In this document: in pieces, positions 17,320-26,047 of the stretch | Layout: each line of letters begins with the position of its first letter | Numbering within the stretch: position 1 is the stretch's first letter | Assembly (NCBI GenBank): GCA_000332255.1 | Contig: KB235926.1 | Coordinates: 2,918,153 to 2,982,152 of the forward strand | DNA length: 64,000 nucleotides | Source: a cyanobacterium PCC 7702 | Lineage (GTDB): Bacteria > Cyanobacteriota > Cyanobacteriia > Cyanobacteriales > Nostocaceae | Reading direction: 5' to 3' | Notes under the pieces: generated by a model | Seen by the model: the letters and a program-made list of their open reading frames with translations, nothing else | Told to the model about the DNA's origin: nothing | Database searches by the model: none | Position numbers and translations under genes: made by a program

Positions 17320-18386
17320 TAAATACCAGCATGACCAATTGCTAAACCGGTAACAAGCATTCCCAAGACCAAAAAAGGTTGGGCGCTAGCTTGGTATTTA
17401 ACGTCATTTTTGAGGGGATCGCGTAGAAAATACATATCCTGGAAAGTGATTTGGGGGAGGATCAGCAGTGCGAGAATTGCGGCGTACAAATTTTCATGAA
17501 TGTAAATTAAATAAGCAACGATCGCCGCTTGAAATACATCAATCATAATGACACAGATCCAGGCGGCGGTGGTAACACCAAACATTACGGGTAGTGATTT
17601 TAATCCGAGTTTGCGATCGCCTTCTATACTTTTAAAGTCATTGACAACAGCAATTCCCAATCCAGCCAAGCTGTAAATCATAGTTAGAACTACTATTTTC
17701 CAATTTAGTTCTCCAAATAAAGCATGACCGGTACACCAAGGTAAGGCGATGTAGCTAGCTCCCAAAGCGTAGTTACCCAGCCAACCGTTTTGTTTGAGTT
17801 TTATAGGAGGTGCGGAATAAATATATGCCATCAAGGAACCAAATACAGCAAGTGTGGTAATTGTTGGAAATTGATGGTTTGCCCAAATGTCTAAAGCGAA
17901 TGCCAAAAGAATGCCACTAACAAGTAGTACTGCTATTTGTGTAATTACTTGGGGAATAGAAATAGCTCCGGAAGGGATGGGGCGGTAGGGTTCGTTAATG
18001 GCATCAATTTCGCGATCGTAGTAGTCGTTGAGGGTTTGGGTATAGCCTGTCATCAACGGTCCTGCTAACAACATGCATGCTGCCAGCTTCAATATATTTT
18101 CCAGTGTCCAGGTAAAGTGACCGGAAGAAGCTGCACCACAGATAACACCCCACATCAGAGGAATCCAGGTAATGGGTTTCATCAGTTGTAGGCGAATTTT
18201 CCAAATAGATGTTTCTCCAGCTGCTGCACCTTTCATACCCAAAATTTGCCTGGTTTTAGCATTCCGATCCAAAGCGACTTTTGCTTCGGAAGTGGGGGTT
18301 GGTGAGGAAGTAATCTCAGGAGGTGTATCGGAATTGGGCCTAATGGGAGTTAAATCAGACATAGGACGTATTTTTTGCAGATTCAC
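17319..18386 (-). CDS. chlG: Chlorophyll synthase
   Basis: Thylakoid-membrane prenyltransferase that esterifies chlorophyllide a with phytyl or geranylgeranyl diphosphate, the last step of chlorophyll a synthesis. It belongs to the UbiA fold with about nine membrane helices. The first aspartate-rich motif is in NDYYDREIDAINEPYRPIPSG and the second in VNDFKSIEGDRKLGLKSL. The N-terminal 50 residues are a Pro/Thr/Ser-rich cytoplasmic extension ahead of MKGAAAGETSIWKIRLQ. The length of 355 is typical. ATG at 18386 is used. Get3d follows upstream on the same strand, 60 bp away, so the pair may share a transcript. Confidence 0.96.
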   Translation of the reverse strand: MNLQKIRPMSDLTPIRPNSDTPPEITSSPTPTSEAKVALDRNAKTRQILGMKGAAAGETSIWKIRLQLMKPITWIPLMWGVICGAASSGHFTWTLENILKLAACMLLAGPLMTGYTQTLNDYYDREIDAINEPYRPIPSGAISIPQVITQIAVLLVSGILLAFALDIWANHQFPTITTLAVFGSLMAYIYSAPPIKLKQNGWLGNYALGASYIALPWCTGHALFGELNWKIVVLTMIYSLAGLGIAVVNDFKSIEGDRKLGLKSLPVMFGVTTAAWICVIMIDVFQAAIVAYLIYIHENLYAAILALLILPQITFQDMYFLRDPLKNDVKYQASAQPFLVLGMLVTGLAIGHAGI

Positions 18387-18387
18387 A

Positions 18388-18442
18388 GCTAATGGTTAAT
18401 CGCTAATCGCACGGCTAGCAATTAGCTATTAGCCATTAGCCT
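18388..18442. repeat. Degenerate heptamer repeats (GCTAATN type)
   Basis: On the minus strand the gap between get3d and chlG reads GCTAATG GCTAATA GCTAATT and then diverged units ending in ATTAGC. This is the short tandemly repeated heptamer type known from filamentous cyanobacteria. It occupies most of the intergenic space directly before chlG. Confidence 0.6.
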
Positions 18443-18446
18443 AGTT

Positions 18447-19547
18447 TTAAAATGAGATAATGAGATAATTATTTTGAAACTTAGCTCCGGCAACAGGTTT
18501 GCCACTTAAGGCAGGAGGAAGAAATATGTTTCTTCTTTGGTCTCCTGCTTCGACTGTGACTTCTGGTCCATACTGGGTAAGCTTGACTTGTTTTTTGTCA
18601 AATCCAGGTAAAAATAAGCGGACTTTTTGTTCATGAACGTCAATTTCAATTGGTTTGGGAGCTTGTAGTGCTTGTGCAACAAAGTTGGGTAAAGAATCAA
18701 TCAGGGTTTGCCACTCATCAGTTTTGACGTGGGGAACGATGCTTACAGGTAAGGGAGTAAATTCCTCTGATAAGTTCAGACTGGTGCCAGAAGATACATG
18801 AATCACGCCACCTACGGTTAAACCTACTTGTTGAGCACTCCCCCAAAGGTAACGAGCGGAGGCGATTTCAACCGGGTCTGCTGTTGTGACTAAAAAAGCA
18901 GCTACGTGTCTGGGATCGGCAATGGCTGCTTTTCCTTTATCTAAGAAGTTATTCAGTTGGTTTGTAGGTTGAGCAAAATTATCTGCGGTCCAGTTGACAT
19001 TGAAAAAAGTGCTAACAAGCGGTTGAATAAAGGGTGATTCGGAAATTGCTTTTCCTAGTTCGGAGTTGACAAATAATTGTCGAAATCGTCGTACGTACCA
19101 GCTAAGACATTCTGGCATCCCGAACATTCGCAAAGTGGAAGTGTCGCCACTGCCATCGTAGACGATCGCATCGTAGTTGCCGCTTTCGTAGTATTCGCGA
19201 ATAGCGTTCAAAATCAGGGCGCTGTCCATTCCTGGTAAAACGGATAGTTCTTGTCCGTAAATTTCTTTGAGGATGGGAGTTCGCAGATATTGAGCTTCTA
19301 GTTTTTTGATGTCTTCCCAGCTTCGTTCTAGGAGTACGGATGCTTGTAACTGTACGACTTGCAAATTAGCAGCAATTTCCTGGGGTTCGGTACCGATGGG
19401 GATACCCAAGAGAATTTGTAATGCTGGTTCTGCGCTTCCAGCCAAAAGTACGCGCTTTCCTTGGCTTGCCATTAGCTTGGCAGCGGCGATCGCTACTTGA
19501 GTGCGAACAGTGCTGCCTTTGCCCAAAAATGTCAATATCAGGGCCAT
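18447..19547 (-). CDS. Get3d: ArsA/Get3-fold ATPase with C-terminal alpha-crystallin (Hsp20-like) domain
   Basis: A Get3/ArsA-family P-loop protein of the type found in cyanobacteria and chloroplasts, thought to handle membrane proteins; its client is not established. The N-terminal P-loop reads FLGKGSTVRT at residues 7-16. The signature lysine (Lys10) of the deviant Walker A motif is kept, but the second Gly-Lys pair is Val-Arg. Later come DAIVYDGSGD (Walker B-like) and LVTTADP. The last 90 residues (from IEIDVHEQKVRLFLPGF to NNYLIISF) are the small heat-shock-like domain that defines this branch. Length 366 is normal. It sits between petP and chlG, all on the minus strand. Confidence 0.88.
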   Translation of the reverse strand: MALILTFLGKGSTVRTQVAIAAAKLMASQGKRVLLAGSAEPALQILLGIPIGTEPQEIAANLQVVQLQASVLLERSWEDIKKLEAQYLRTPILKEIYGQELSVLPGMDSALILNAIREYYESGNYDAIVYDGSGDTSTLRMFGMPECLSWYVRRFRQLFVNSELGKAISESPFIQPLVSTFFNVNWTADNFAQPTNQLNNFLDKGKAAIADPRHVAAFLVTTADPVEIASARYLWGSAQQVGLTVGGVIHVSSGTSLNLSEEFTPLPVSIVPHVKTDEWQTLIDSLPNFVAQALQAPKPIEIDVHEQKVRLFLPGFDKKQVKLTQYGPEVTVEAGDQRRNIFLPPALSGKPVAGAKFQNNYLIISF

Positions 19548-19672
19548 TACTTGATTCCTAATTTATCTCCGCTGATTTTTTTTCAACTCCAACTTAGCAT
19601 TCAGCTTTTTTGTTGACTTGTGTTTAGAGGTGGAGCAATCAGCGGACAGTGCCGCCGATGACTTCTTTTTCC

Positions 19673-19867
19673 TTACTGTACTACTTTGAGTTCGTCTTCA
19701 AAAAACCAGGTGGCAAAATTATCATCAAACTTTACCACTACACCAACGCCGCTACCATCGGTCATTTTGTAGCCTTCGACGATACCGACTTGTCCTAGTC
19801 TTTGAGCTATGAAATGGGGTACGCGATCGCGCAAACGATAAACTTTAACTTTTTGTCCGATTTCCAT
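19673..19867 (-). CDS. petP: Cytochrome b6f complex subunit PetP
   Basis: Small peripheral subunit of the cytochrome b6f complex in cyanobacteria and red algae, on the cytoplasmic face of the thylakoid; reported to influence electron flow. The 64-residue SH3-like protein begins MEIGQKVKVYRLRDRV. It keeps the family core EGYKMTDGSGVGVVVKFDD and ends WFFEDELKVV. No membrane segment is expected. The start ATG at 19867 is unambiguous. It is upstream of get3d and chlG on the same strand with a 125-bp gap. Confidence 0.9.
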   Translation of the reverse strand: MEIGQKVKVYRLRDRVPHFIAQRLGQVGIVEGYKMTDGSGVGVVVKFDDNFATWFFEDELKVVQ

Positions 19868-20061
19868 GCCTAATTACAATGCAATCATCCAAAACTCAGT
19901 GTACCGGAATCCGGAGCCTAGGGGGAGGTGGGTTAATTCAAGATACAGGGAAAAACAATAACAAGATTTTCTCACAAACTCCCATGGCAATCACGCCGAC
20001 AGCGAACAAGCGATCGCAACATTTGGCAGAGTCGATCGAATTACCAACCAACCCTTCTTAT

Positions 20062-21312
20062 TCAGAAATTTTCCTTTGGTCTATAAATTTTATTTTTTGC
20101 CCATGGCAGTTCAATTAAGTAGTAACTTATAGATGCTAATACTATGGAAGTCAATAAAGTTGCTGTTAGTCTTTGATAAAATGCCTCCACAGGAATTGGA
20201 GATGTAAATATAGGAGTAAACTTCTCAATAATTGGAACGTGCCAAATATATATACCATAGGATAAATTCCCGAATATTTCTAAAATCCTTAGAGGATTTT
20301 TCAGAATAGCATGGAACGATAATTTTTCATTTTTTATCCAAGTATGATATTCACAATATTCCCAGGCAAAAATCAAAAATGAAACAACCATTGCCGTCAC
20401 TACAGGCAAAATAAAAATAGTTGTAGTTGTCCGAAAACCCTTGCCCAATCTTTCTGGGGAATTAAATAATTCTTGATAGTATAAGTGATGTGCTGTGAAT
20501 AAATAAAGTAGAAAAATTAAAATTAAGGCAATTTTTTTAATTATTTTCCAATTCCAATCTTCTTGGTAATCCGTATTTTTATACTTTAGCAATGCATTGA
20601 CCAAAAAACCGCATAAAAATAAATCTAAGTTATTCCAAATAGGAGCGTACCAGTATTTAAAAGCATAGTAAAAAATGTTAGTAATCTCGTTTTGAAAAGC
20701 TAGCCAGCATATGCCACGAAGAATAGATACAAGCAAAAACATGAGAAAAAAAGCCCAAAAGACTTGCCTCTTTTTGCCTAAATGATGTTGAAAGCAGTTA
20801 TAAATAAAAGGTACTAGTAGGTAAAATTGAACTTCTGTTGAAAGTGACCACAAAGCACCATTAAAATTCAATTTTGACTGCAGTGGAGGAGAACCATGGT
20901 AGGTAAACGTGCATACCCTAATTAAGTATCCCCAATTTTCAATTTTAAGTAACTCTGGATAAACAAATACAGTTAAAAATAACACAGCAAAATAGTAAAG
21001 GGGAAAAATTCTCAAAGCACGATTGTGCCAGAAGTTAATCGCTCCTGATATATCATTTGTATAGCGCTCGGTATAAAAAGCTTTTCCCATTAAATATCCA
21101 GATAAAACAAAAAAAATCCAAACAGCTACCAATCCGTGACTAAAAAATATCCAGCTAAAATCATAACCGCGATAAAAAATTGCATTTCGGGGAGGAGCGC
21201 AATGAAACACCACTACCATAAAACAGGCAAATCCACGCAGAGCAAGCAATGGATCCAAATAGTTACGATGGCCAACTGATGGCTGAAAAGAAACAGATAA
21301 CCGATTACCCAT
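20062..21312 (-). CDS. Acyltransferase 3 family membrane protein (OafA-like)
   Basis: Integral membrane O-acyltransferase that probably acetylates sugars of a surface polysaccharide. The 416-residue chain has about ten hydrophobic helices. The family opening is present: LALRGFACFMVVVFHC holds the conserved Arg and the catalytic His. Later helices contain WSLSTEVQFYLLVPF and LSYGIYIWHVPI. No C-terminal SGNH domain is present. It is divergent from and immediately upstream of the ABC-exporter polysaccharide genes, which fits a decorating role, but the acceptor sugar is not known. Confidence 0.85.
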   Translation of the reverse strand: MGNRLSVSFQPSVGHRNYLDPLLALRGFACFMVVVFHCAPPRNAIFYRGYDFSWIFFSHGLVAVWIFFVLSGYLMGKAFYTERYTNDISGAINFWHNRALRIFPLYYFAVLFLTVFVYPELLKIENWGYLIRVCTFTYHGSPPLQSKLNFNGALWSLSTEVQFYLLVPFIYNCFQHHLGKKRQVFWAFFLMFLLVSILRGICWLAFQNEITNIFYYAFKYWYAPIWNNLDLFLCGFLVNALLKYKNTDYQEDWNWKIIKKIALILIFLLYLFTAHHLYYQELFNSPERLGKGFRTTTTIFILPVVTAMVVSFLIFAWEYCEYHTWIKNEKLSFHAILKNPLRILEIFGNLSYGIYIWHVPIIEKFTPIFTSPIPVEAFYQRLTATLLTSIVLASISYYLIELPWAKNKIYRPKENF

Positions 21313-21752
21313 CGATAATTTCTATCTGCGTTGCTGTGAGTTTTATTTTATACTAAAAATTTGGGCGCTAAAGAGAGGAACGGCGAAATTTTAGTTCTTT
21401 AGTATACAAAATCTCAAAAGAGCACAAACTTACTGGGTAAGGTTTTGGTATTTTTCTTCCATTAACACCAAGTAAAATGACGTGAGAATAAATCACATCT
21501 AAAGTTTTCTTTTTAATTTTCAACTCCAACACGACAGAGCACTCCCTCAAGAGAGGGCAAGATATAAGGCTGGGAGTATAAATATTTGCAAGGTCTGTAC
21601 CAAGTTAAGACAGTTAGCTGCTGATTTATTGTATAATGCCGGAAATAAATTTTATGAATTTATGAAACTCTTTTCCTTAGGCGTTAATTTTAGCAAACTA
21701 AGGAACTTCTTTACCAAGTCAGCTTTGATTGCAGAAATTGCCAGTGTAGGTT
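21313..21752 (+). promoter_or_regulatory. Upstream region of the polysaccharide export genes
   Basis: 440 bp of AT-rich non-coding DNA. A -10-like TATAAT in extended form (TGTATAATG) lies at 21632-21637, with a poor -35. A small CCCTC-AAGA-GAGGG hairpin lies near 21544-21557. No gene is supported. It probably drives the plus-strand operon beginning at 21753 and also holds the acyltransferase promoter. Confidence 0.35.
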
Positions 21753-22628
21753 GTGAGAGAGGAAACAAAAATTGTGCGATCAATACAAGGAGTGCTCCGT
21801 ACAACAAGTAGGTTAACGCGTTACTTACCAATCAAGCAGCAGTGGCGAGCAAAATTCGATTTGCTAAGAACCCTTGTACGGCGAGATTTGGAGGCGCGTT
21901 ACAAAGGTTCGGTACTGGGTAATTTCTGGCCTTTATTAAATCAGTTGTCACAGCTGTTAATTTTCACTTACGTTTTTTCAATAGTTTTAAAGGTAAAACT
22001 GAGTCTAAAGAACTTACCAGAAAATAATTTTATCTTTGGTTTGTGGCTGTTTGCTGGATTGCTACCTTGGATTGCATTTAGCAGCGGTTTAATTCAAGCC
22101 GCAAATTCAGTGGTAGCACAGCCGAATTTAGTCAAAAAAGTAGTATTTCCCCTGGCCTTGTTGCCTCTGGTGCCCATTTTATCAACTTTTATTGAAAGTT
22201 CTTTTGGTTTAATGGCGTTGATTTTTTTTGTCGCCGTTACTTCCCATACTTTACATCCAACCTTGGCTCTTTTACCGTTAGTGTGGCTAACGCAACTACT
22301 TTTTACTTCTGGACTGGGATATTTAGCAGCAGGATTAACGGTCTTTTTACGAGATATTCCGCAAACACTAGCTGTTATCTTAAACATTTGGTTATACTTA
22401 GCACCTATTGTTTACCCAGCATCGGCGATTCCAGAAACTTGGCGAGGTTGGGTATTTTGGTTGCATCCTATAGGTACGATCGCTGAAGTTTATCGCGACA
22501 TAATTTTAGAAGGACAAGTAAAGCATTGGGGCGAATGGGGAGTTACTTTACTAGTATCCACAATTATTTTTTATTGTGGTTTTTGGGTATACAAGCGTTT
22601 GCGTCCAGCTTTTGCTGATGTTTTATAA
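21753..22628 (+). CDS. Polysaccharide ABC exporter, permease subunit (Wzm/ABC-2 type)
   Basis: Inner-membrane channel that, with the ATPase encoded next, moves a lipid-linked polysaccharide to the periplasm. It has 291 residues with six hydrophobic helices. The cytoplasmic lead-in LVRRDLEARYKGSVLGNFWPL is the classic start of this family, and the last loop includes WLHPIGTIAEVYRDII. GTG 21753 opens the frame. GTG 21774 with AGGA upstream is an alternative start, so the first seven residues are uncertain. The ATPase gene starts 31 bp later. Confidence 0.9.
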   Translation: MREETKIVRSIQGVLRTTSRLTRYLPIKQQWRAKFDLLRTLVRRDLEARYKGSVLGNFWPLLNQLSQLLIFTYVFSIVLKVKLSLKNLPENNFIFGLWLFAGLLPWIAFSSGLIQAANSVVAQPNLVKKVVFPLALLPLVPILSTFIESSFGLMALIFFVAVTSHTLHPTLALLPLVWLTQLLFTSGLGYLAAGLTVFLRDIPQTLAVILNIWLYLAPIVYPASAIPETWRGWVFWLHPIGTIAEVYRDIILEGQVKHWGEWGVTLLVSTIIFYCGFWVYKRLRPAFADVL

Positions 22629-22659
22629 GTAGTGTGAAATAGTGTGAAAGTGTGGTGGT

Positions 22660-24018
22660 ATGGGCGAGATAGCAATTTCACTCCAGAATATCTCAAAATG
22701 CTACAGGCGTTATGCTCACCCAGCGGACAGACTTAAGGAAATTTTACTACCTGGAAAAAGCCGAGCGCAGGAGTTTTGGGCATTGCGAGATATTAATCTT
22801 GAGATTGCCAAAGGAGAAACCGTAGGAATTATTGGTCAAAACGGTTCTGGCAAAAGTACGTTACTGCAAATTATAGCAGGAACTCTGACACCAACTACAG
22901 GTCAGGTGCATGTTAACGGTCGGGTGTCAGCGTTGCTAGAACTGGGTAGTGGGTTTAATCCAGAATTTACAGGACGGCAAAATGTATTTTTTAACGGGCA
23001 AATTTTAGGTCTAAGCAGAGAAGAAATAGAAGCTAAGTTTAATGAGATAGCCAGTTTTGCTGAAATTGGCAGTTTTATTGACGAGCCTGTTAAAACCTAT
23101 TCTAGCGGCATGTTTGTGCGCTTGGCATTTTCAGTGGCAATTAATGTTGATCCGGAGATTTTAATTGTAGATGAATCTTTGGCGGTAGGAGATGGCGTTT
23201 TCGTACATCGCTGTATGGCAAAAATTAGAGATTTTCAGGACGCTGGTGGGACAATTTTATTTGTTTCTCATGATGTAGGAGCAGTTTCTCGTCTTTGTTC
23301 TGAAGCAATTTGGATTAATCAAGGTCTGATTGTAGATCGTGGAAAACCTGCTGAGGTGTGCAAACATTATCAAGCTTGGATTCACGAAGAAGTAAATAAA
23401 AGAACTGCTGCGCACATCAATAGAGCGGAGTATGTTTCGCCGCATTTAAATGAAGAAAAAATAGATGTTAGTCAAATTACTATTAAAGAAATAAATCCTT
23501 TTACTAACAAACCGTACATGGCGTTTTCTGGATATGAAAGATTTGGTACGGGTCGTGCAGAAATTGAATCTGTATGTTTGGTTGGAGCAGATGAAAAGCC
23601 AATTGCTTTGGTTTATCCAGGCGATATCGTCAAAGTCAGAATTACTACATTCAGACATGATAAAGTTAGAAAACCCAACGTTGGTATCGCTCTTCTTGAT
23701 AGATTGCGTACTGTTTTATCAGGATGGAGTACAGAAAGGATAGACAAGAATTTTGCTAGTTATTGGCTGTCGAAATCAGAAATAGGAAGAGCAACTGTAG
23801 AATTTGAGTTTATTTGGCCTTATTTAGCAGGAGGAAATTATGCCTTTGATATAGCATTTGGTGATGGTCCTCACGAAAATTTAGAAATGCTGGATTGGAT
23901 ACAAAATGCAATTAGTATACAAGCTGCAGTGAATGATTTGGTAGATGGATTGTTTCAAGTTTCTGGTAGAAAGGTAACCCTGATCGAGAGTGAAGATGCA
24001 GTATGTTTAAAGTCTTAA
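22660..24018 (+). CDS. Polysaccharide ABC exporter, ATPase subunit with Wzt C-terminal domain
   Basis: Energises export of the finished glycan. The nucleotide-binding half has Walker A GQNGSGKST, signature YSSGMFVRLAFSVA, Walker B ILIVDESLAVGD and the switch histidine in SHDVGAV. A linker leads to a C-terminal beta-sandwich (about residues 280-440), the Wzt_C module. In O-antigen exporters that module binds the chemical cap at the end of the sugar chain. Its presence (452 residues in total) argues that this polysaccharide is terminally modified. The next gene overlaps its last 16 bp. Confidence 0.92.
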   Translation: MGEIAISLQNISKCYRRYAHPADRLKEILLPGKSRAQEFWALRDINLEIAKGETVGIIGQNGSGKSTLLQIIAGTLTPTTGQVHVNGRVSALLELGSGFNPEFTGRQNVFFNGQILGLSREEIEAKFNEIASFAEIGSFIDEPVKTYSSGMFVRLAFSVAINVDPEILIVDESLAVGDGVFVHRCMAKIRDFQDAGGTILFVSHDVGAVSRLCSEAIWINQGLIVDRGKPAEVCKHYQAWIHEEVNKRTAAHINRAEYVSPHLNEEKIDVSQITIKEINPFTNKPYMAFSGYERFGTGRAEIESVCLVGADEKPIALVYPGDIVKVRITTFRHDKVRKPNVGIALLDRLRTVLSGWSTERIDKNFASYWLSKSEIGRATVEFEFIWPYLAGGNYAFDIAFGDGPHENLEMLDWIQNAISIQAAVNDLVDGLFQVSGRKVTLIESEDAVCLKS

Positions 24019-24530
24019 AAAGCTATTTCAAAAATCAATTGAAAGCAGGAATAAATTGGTATATAGACAAACATTTAAGCCCATATATAAAGGAATATAT
24101 ATCTCAAAAATATTTACACGAGCAGATCAAAAACGTAGTTCTCAATCAATATCTAGTTTTTGGAGATCCCAATCGGCTCCAATTATCAAAAACTTGCGTT
24201 GTCAATAATGCTTTGTTTAATTTATCTTCTGGAAACATATATATTGGGGAATATGTATTTTTTGGTCATAATGTTAGTTTGATAACAGGTAGCCACGATT
24301 ATCATAAATTTGGTAAGGAGAGAATGGTTGGTTTCCCAAAGGAAGGAAATGACATTATCGTTGAGGAAGGTGCATGGATAGCAAGTAATGTAACAGTTCT
24401 CGGTCCGTGTAAAATTGGGAAACATTCCGTAGTAGCTGCTGGTGCAGTTGTTAAAAATGATGTTCCTAGCTATCATGTGGTAGCTGGTGTTCCAGCTAAA
24501 ACTGTAAAAAAGATAGAAAGTAACAAATGA
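24003..24530 (+). CDS. Left-handed beta-helix O-acetyltransferase (hexapeptide repeat)
   Basis: Probable acetyl-CoA-dependent acetyltransferase of the CAT/NodL group acting on a sugar. Its 175 residues include several hexapeptide turns, for example IYIGEYVFFGHNVSL, IIVEEGAWIASNVTVLG and IGKHSVVAAGAVV. The catalytic histidine is in GSHDYHKFG. The C-terminal VAGVPAKTVKKI is the usual end of these enzymes. The start overlaps the ATPase gene by 16 bp and the end overlaps the methyltransferase gene by 4 bp, so translation is coupled. Confidence 0.87.
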   Translation: MFKVLKSYFKNQLKAGINWYIDKHLSPYIKEYISQKYLHEQIKNVVLNQYLVFGDPNRLQLSKTCVVNNALFNLSSGNIYIGEYVFFGHNVSLITGSHDYHKFGKERMVGFPKEGNDIIVEEGAWIASNVTVLGPCKIGKHSVVAAGAVVKNDVPSYHVVAGVPAKTVKKIESNK

Positions 24531-26047
24531 TGGAATCAAATCAACCAGAAATTAATGTTGATGAATTAATGCAGAAAATAAGAGAGGATGTAATTAAACG
24601 CCAAAATCAAACTTATCAAACAGAAGTTACTAATTCTAATATTGATACCCCGAAAATCAATTGGAGCTTGAACCTAATTGAAGGATTGCTCAAAAATGCA
24701 GAGTCTCGAGCTATTGTCCGAACTAAATGGCCTGATAATTTGAATAGATTTCCTTTTAATTTGAGTCGGGGATTGCAAAAACTTCTGCTGAAAATATTAA
24801 ATTTGATATTTAAAGACCAGCGAGAAGTAAACTTCAATGTTATCAATGCCTTAAAAGAATCTGTAGCACTGAATCGAGTATTAATTGCGCAGGTAGAAAC
24901 CTTGCGATCGCAGCTGGATGAGTATAGAAGTGTTGCAGAAACTCAGATGCAAAAACTAAACGAGCATCTAAATATTACGGACACTCAGCTGCAAAGACTA
25001 TATGAGCGTTTGAGTAATTTAGATGAATACAAAAGTGCTATCGATCGCCGCGTGGAAGAGCTACACGAACGCTTTGGTCTTGTCAACAACAACATCCAAG
25101 AAGTAGAGGCTAAATTTAATAACATCGCTGCTGAAACAAATAACTCGATCGTTACCGTCAAAGAGAGCGTGAATGCGATCGCCAATCAAACGCGAAAACT
25201 AGATGAGCGTGCTTTAAAAGAAGACAGTTATCTTAAAAACGATCTCATCCAGCAGAAACGCTTAATAAGTTTGTTTTTGGAACAAGTACAACAAAGGTTA
25301 CCTGAATCTTTTAATCAACAACAGTTACAAACTTTTGTTCAAGAAGAACAACATTCTCTAGATGCATTGTACGCTGCATTTGAAGAGGAATTTCGAGGTA
25401 GTCGAGAGCTGATCCTCAACAGATTAAAAGTTTACCTACCCTTAATTGCTCAAGCCAAAATTGGTACATCCGATACACCTATTTTAGATGTCGGGTGCGG
25501 ACGTGGCGAATGGCTAGAATTGCTACGGGAATTTGGTTATACAGCGCGAGGTATAGATATTAACAGAGTGATGCTAGAACAATGTCGCATCAAAGGACTA
25601 GAAGTGATAGAAGCAGATGCAATTACATATTTACAATCTTTACCAGATGTCAGTTTAGGAGGAGTTACTGGCTTTCATATTATTGAGCATTTACCGTTTG
25701 AAGCATTAATAAAATTATTGGTTGAAACAGCAAGAGCAATCAAGCCAGGTGGATTAGTAATTTTTGAAACTCCAAATCCGGAAAATATTATCGTAGGTTC
25801 ATGTAATTTTTATTCCGATCCAACTCATCGAAATCCCTTGTTTCCACCAACTGTTAAATTTCTCATGGAAGAACATGGTTTTGTCAATGTGGAAATTTGG
25901 CGTTTGCGTGAATTTCGCATAGAAGATAACTTGAAATTCCTGGAAGCAGATCACCTGTTGGCGCCAACGCTTAACCCGATATTAGAAATAATTAAATCTA
26001 GTTTTTTTGCAGCACCAGATTTTGCAGTTATCGGTTACAAAGCTTAA
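24527..26047 (+). CDS. Methyltransferase with long N-terminal coiled coil
   Basis: A 506-residue cytoplasmic protein. It opens with INVDELMQKIREDVIKRQ, a short segment shared by several sugar-locus methyltransferases. About residues 108-300 are heptad-rich coiled coil (LRSQLDEY, LQRLYERLSNLDEY, VEELHERF). The class I methyltransferase domain follows: ILDVGCGRGEWLELL, GIDINRVMLEQC, FHIIEHLPFEALIKLL and KPGGLVIFETPNPENI. It may cap the growing polysaccharide, in the way the methyltransferase/kinase WbdD does, with the coil setting chain length. In WbdD, however, the coil is C-terminal and a kinase is present, so this is a hypothesis. The stop overlaps the next start. Confidence 0.85.
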   Translation: MMESNQPEINVDELMQKIREDVIKRQNQTYQTEVTNSNIDTPKINWSLNLIEGLLKNAESRAIVRTKWPDNLNRFPFNLSRGLQKLLLKILNLIFKDQREVNFNVINALKESVALNRVLIAQVETLRSQLDEYRSVAETQMQKLNEHLNITDTQLQRLYERLSNLDEYKSAIDRRVEELHERFGLVNNNIQEVEAKFNNIAAETNNSIVTVKESVNAIANQTRKLDERALKEDSYLKNDLIQQKRLISLFLEQVQQRLPESFNQQQLQTFVQEEQHSLDALYAAFEEEFRGSRELILNRLKVYLPLIAQAKIGTSDTPILDVGCGRGEWLELLREFGYTARGIDINRVMLEQCRIKGLEVIEADAITYLQSLPDVSLGGVTGFHIIEHLPFEALIKLLVETARAIKPGGLVIFETPNPENIIVGSCNFYSDPTHRNPLFPPTVKFLMEEHGFVNVEIWRLREFRIEDNLKFLEADHLLAPTLNPILEIIKSSFFAAPDFAVIGYKA

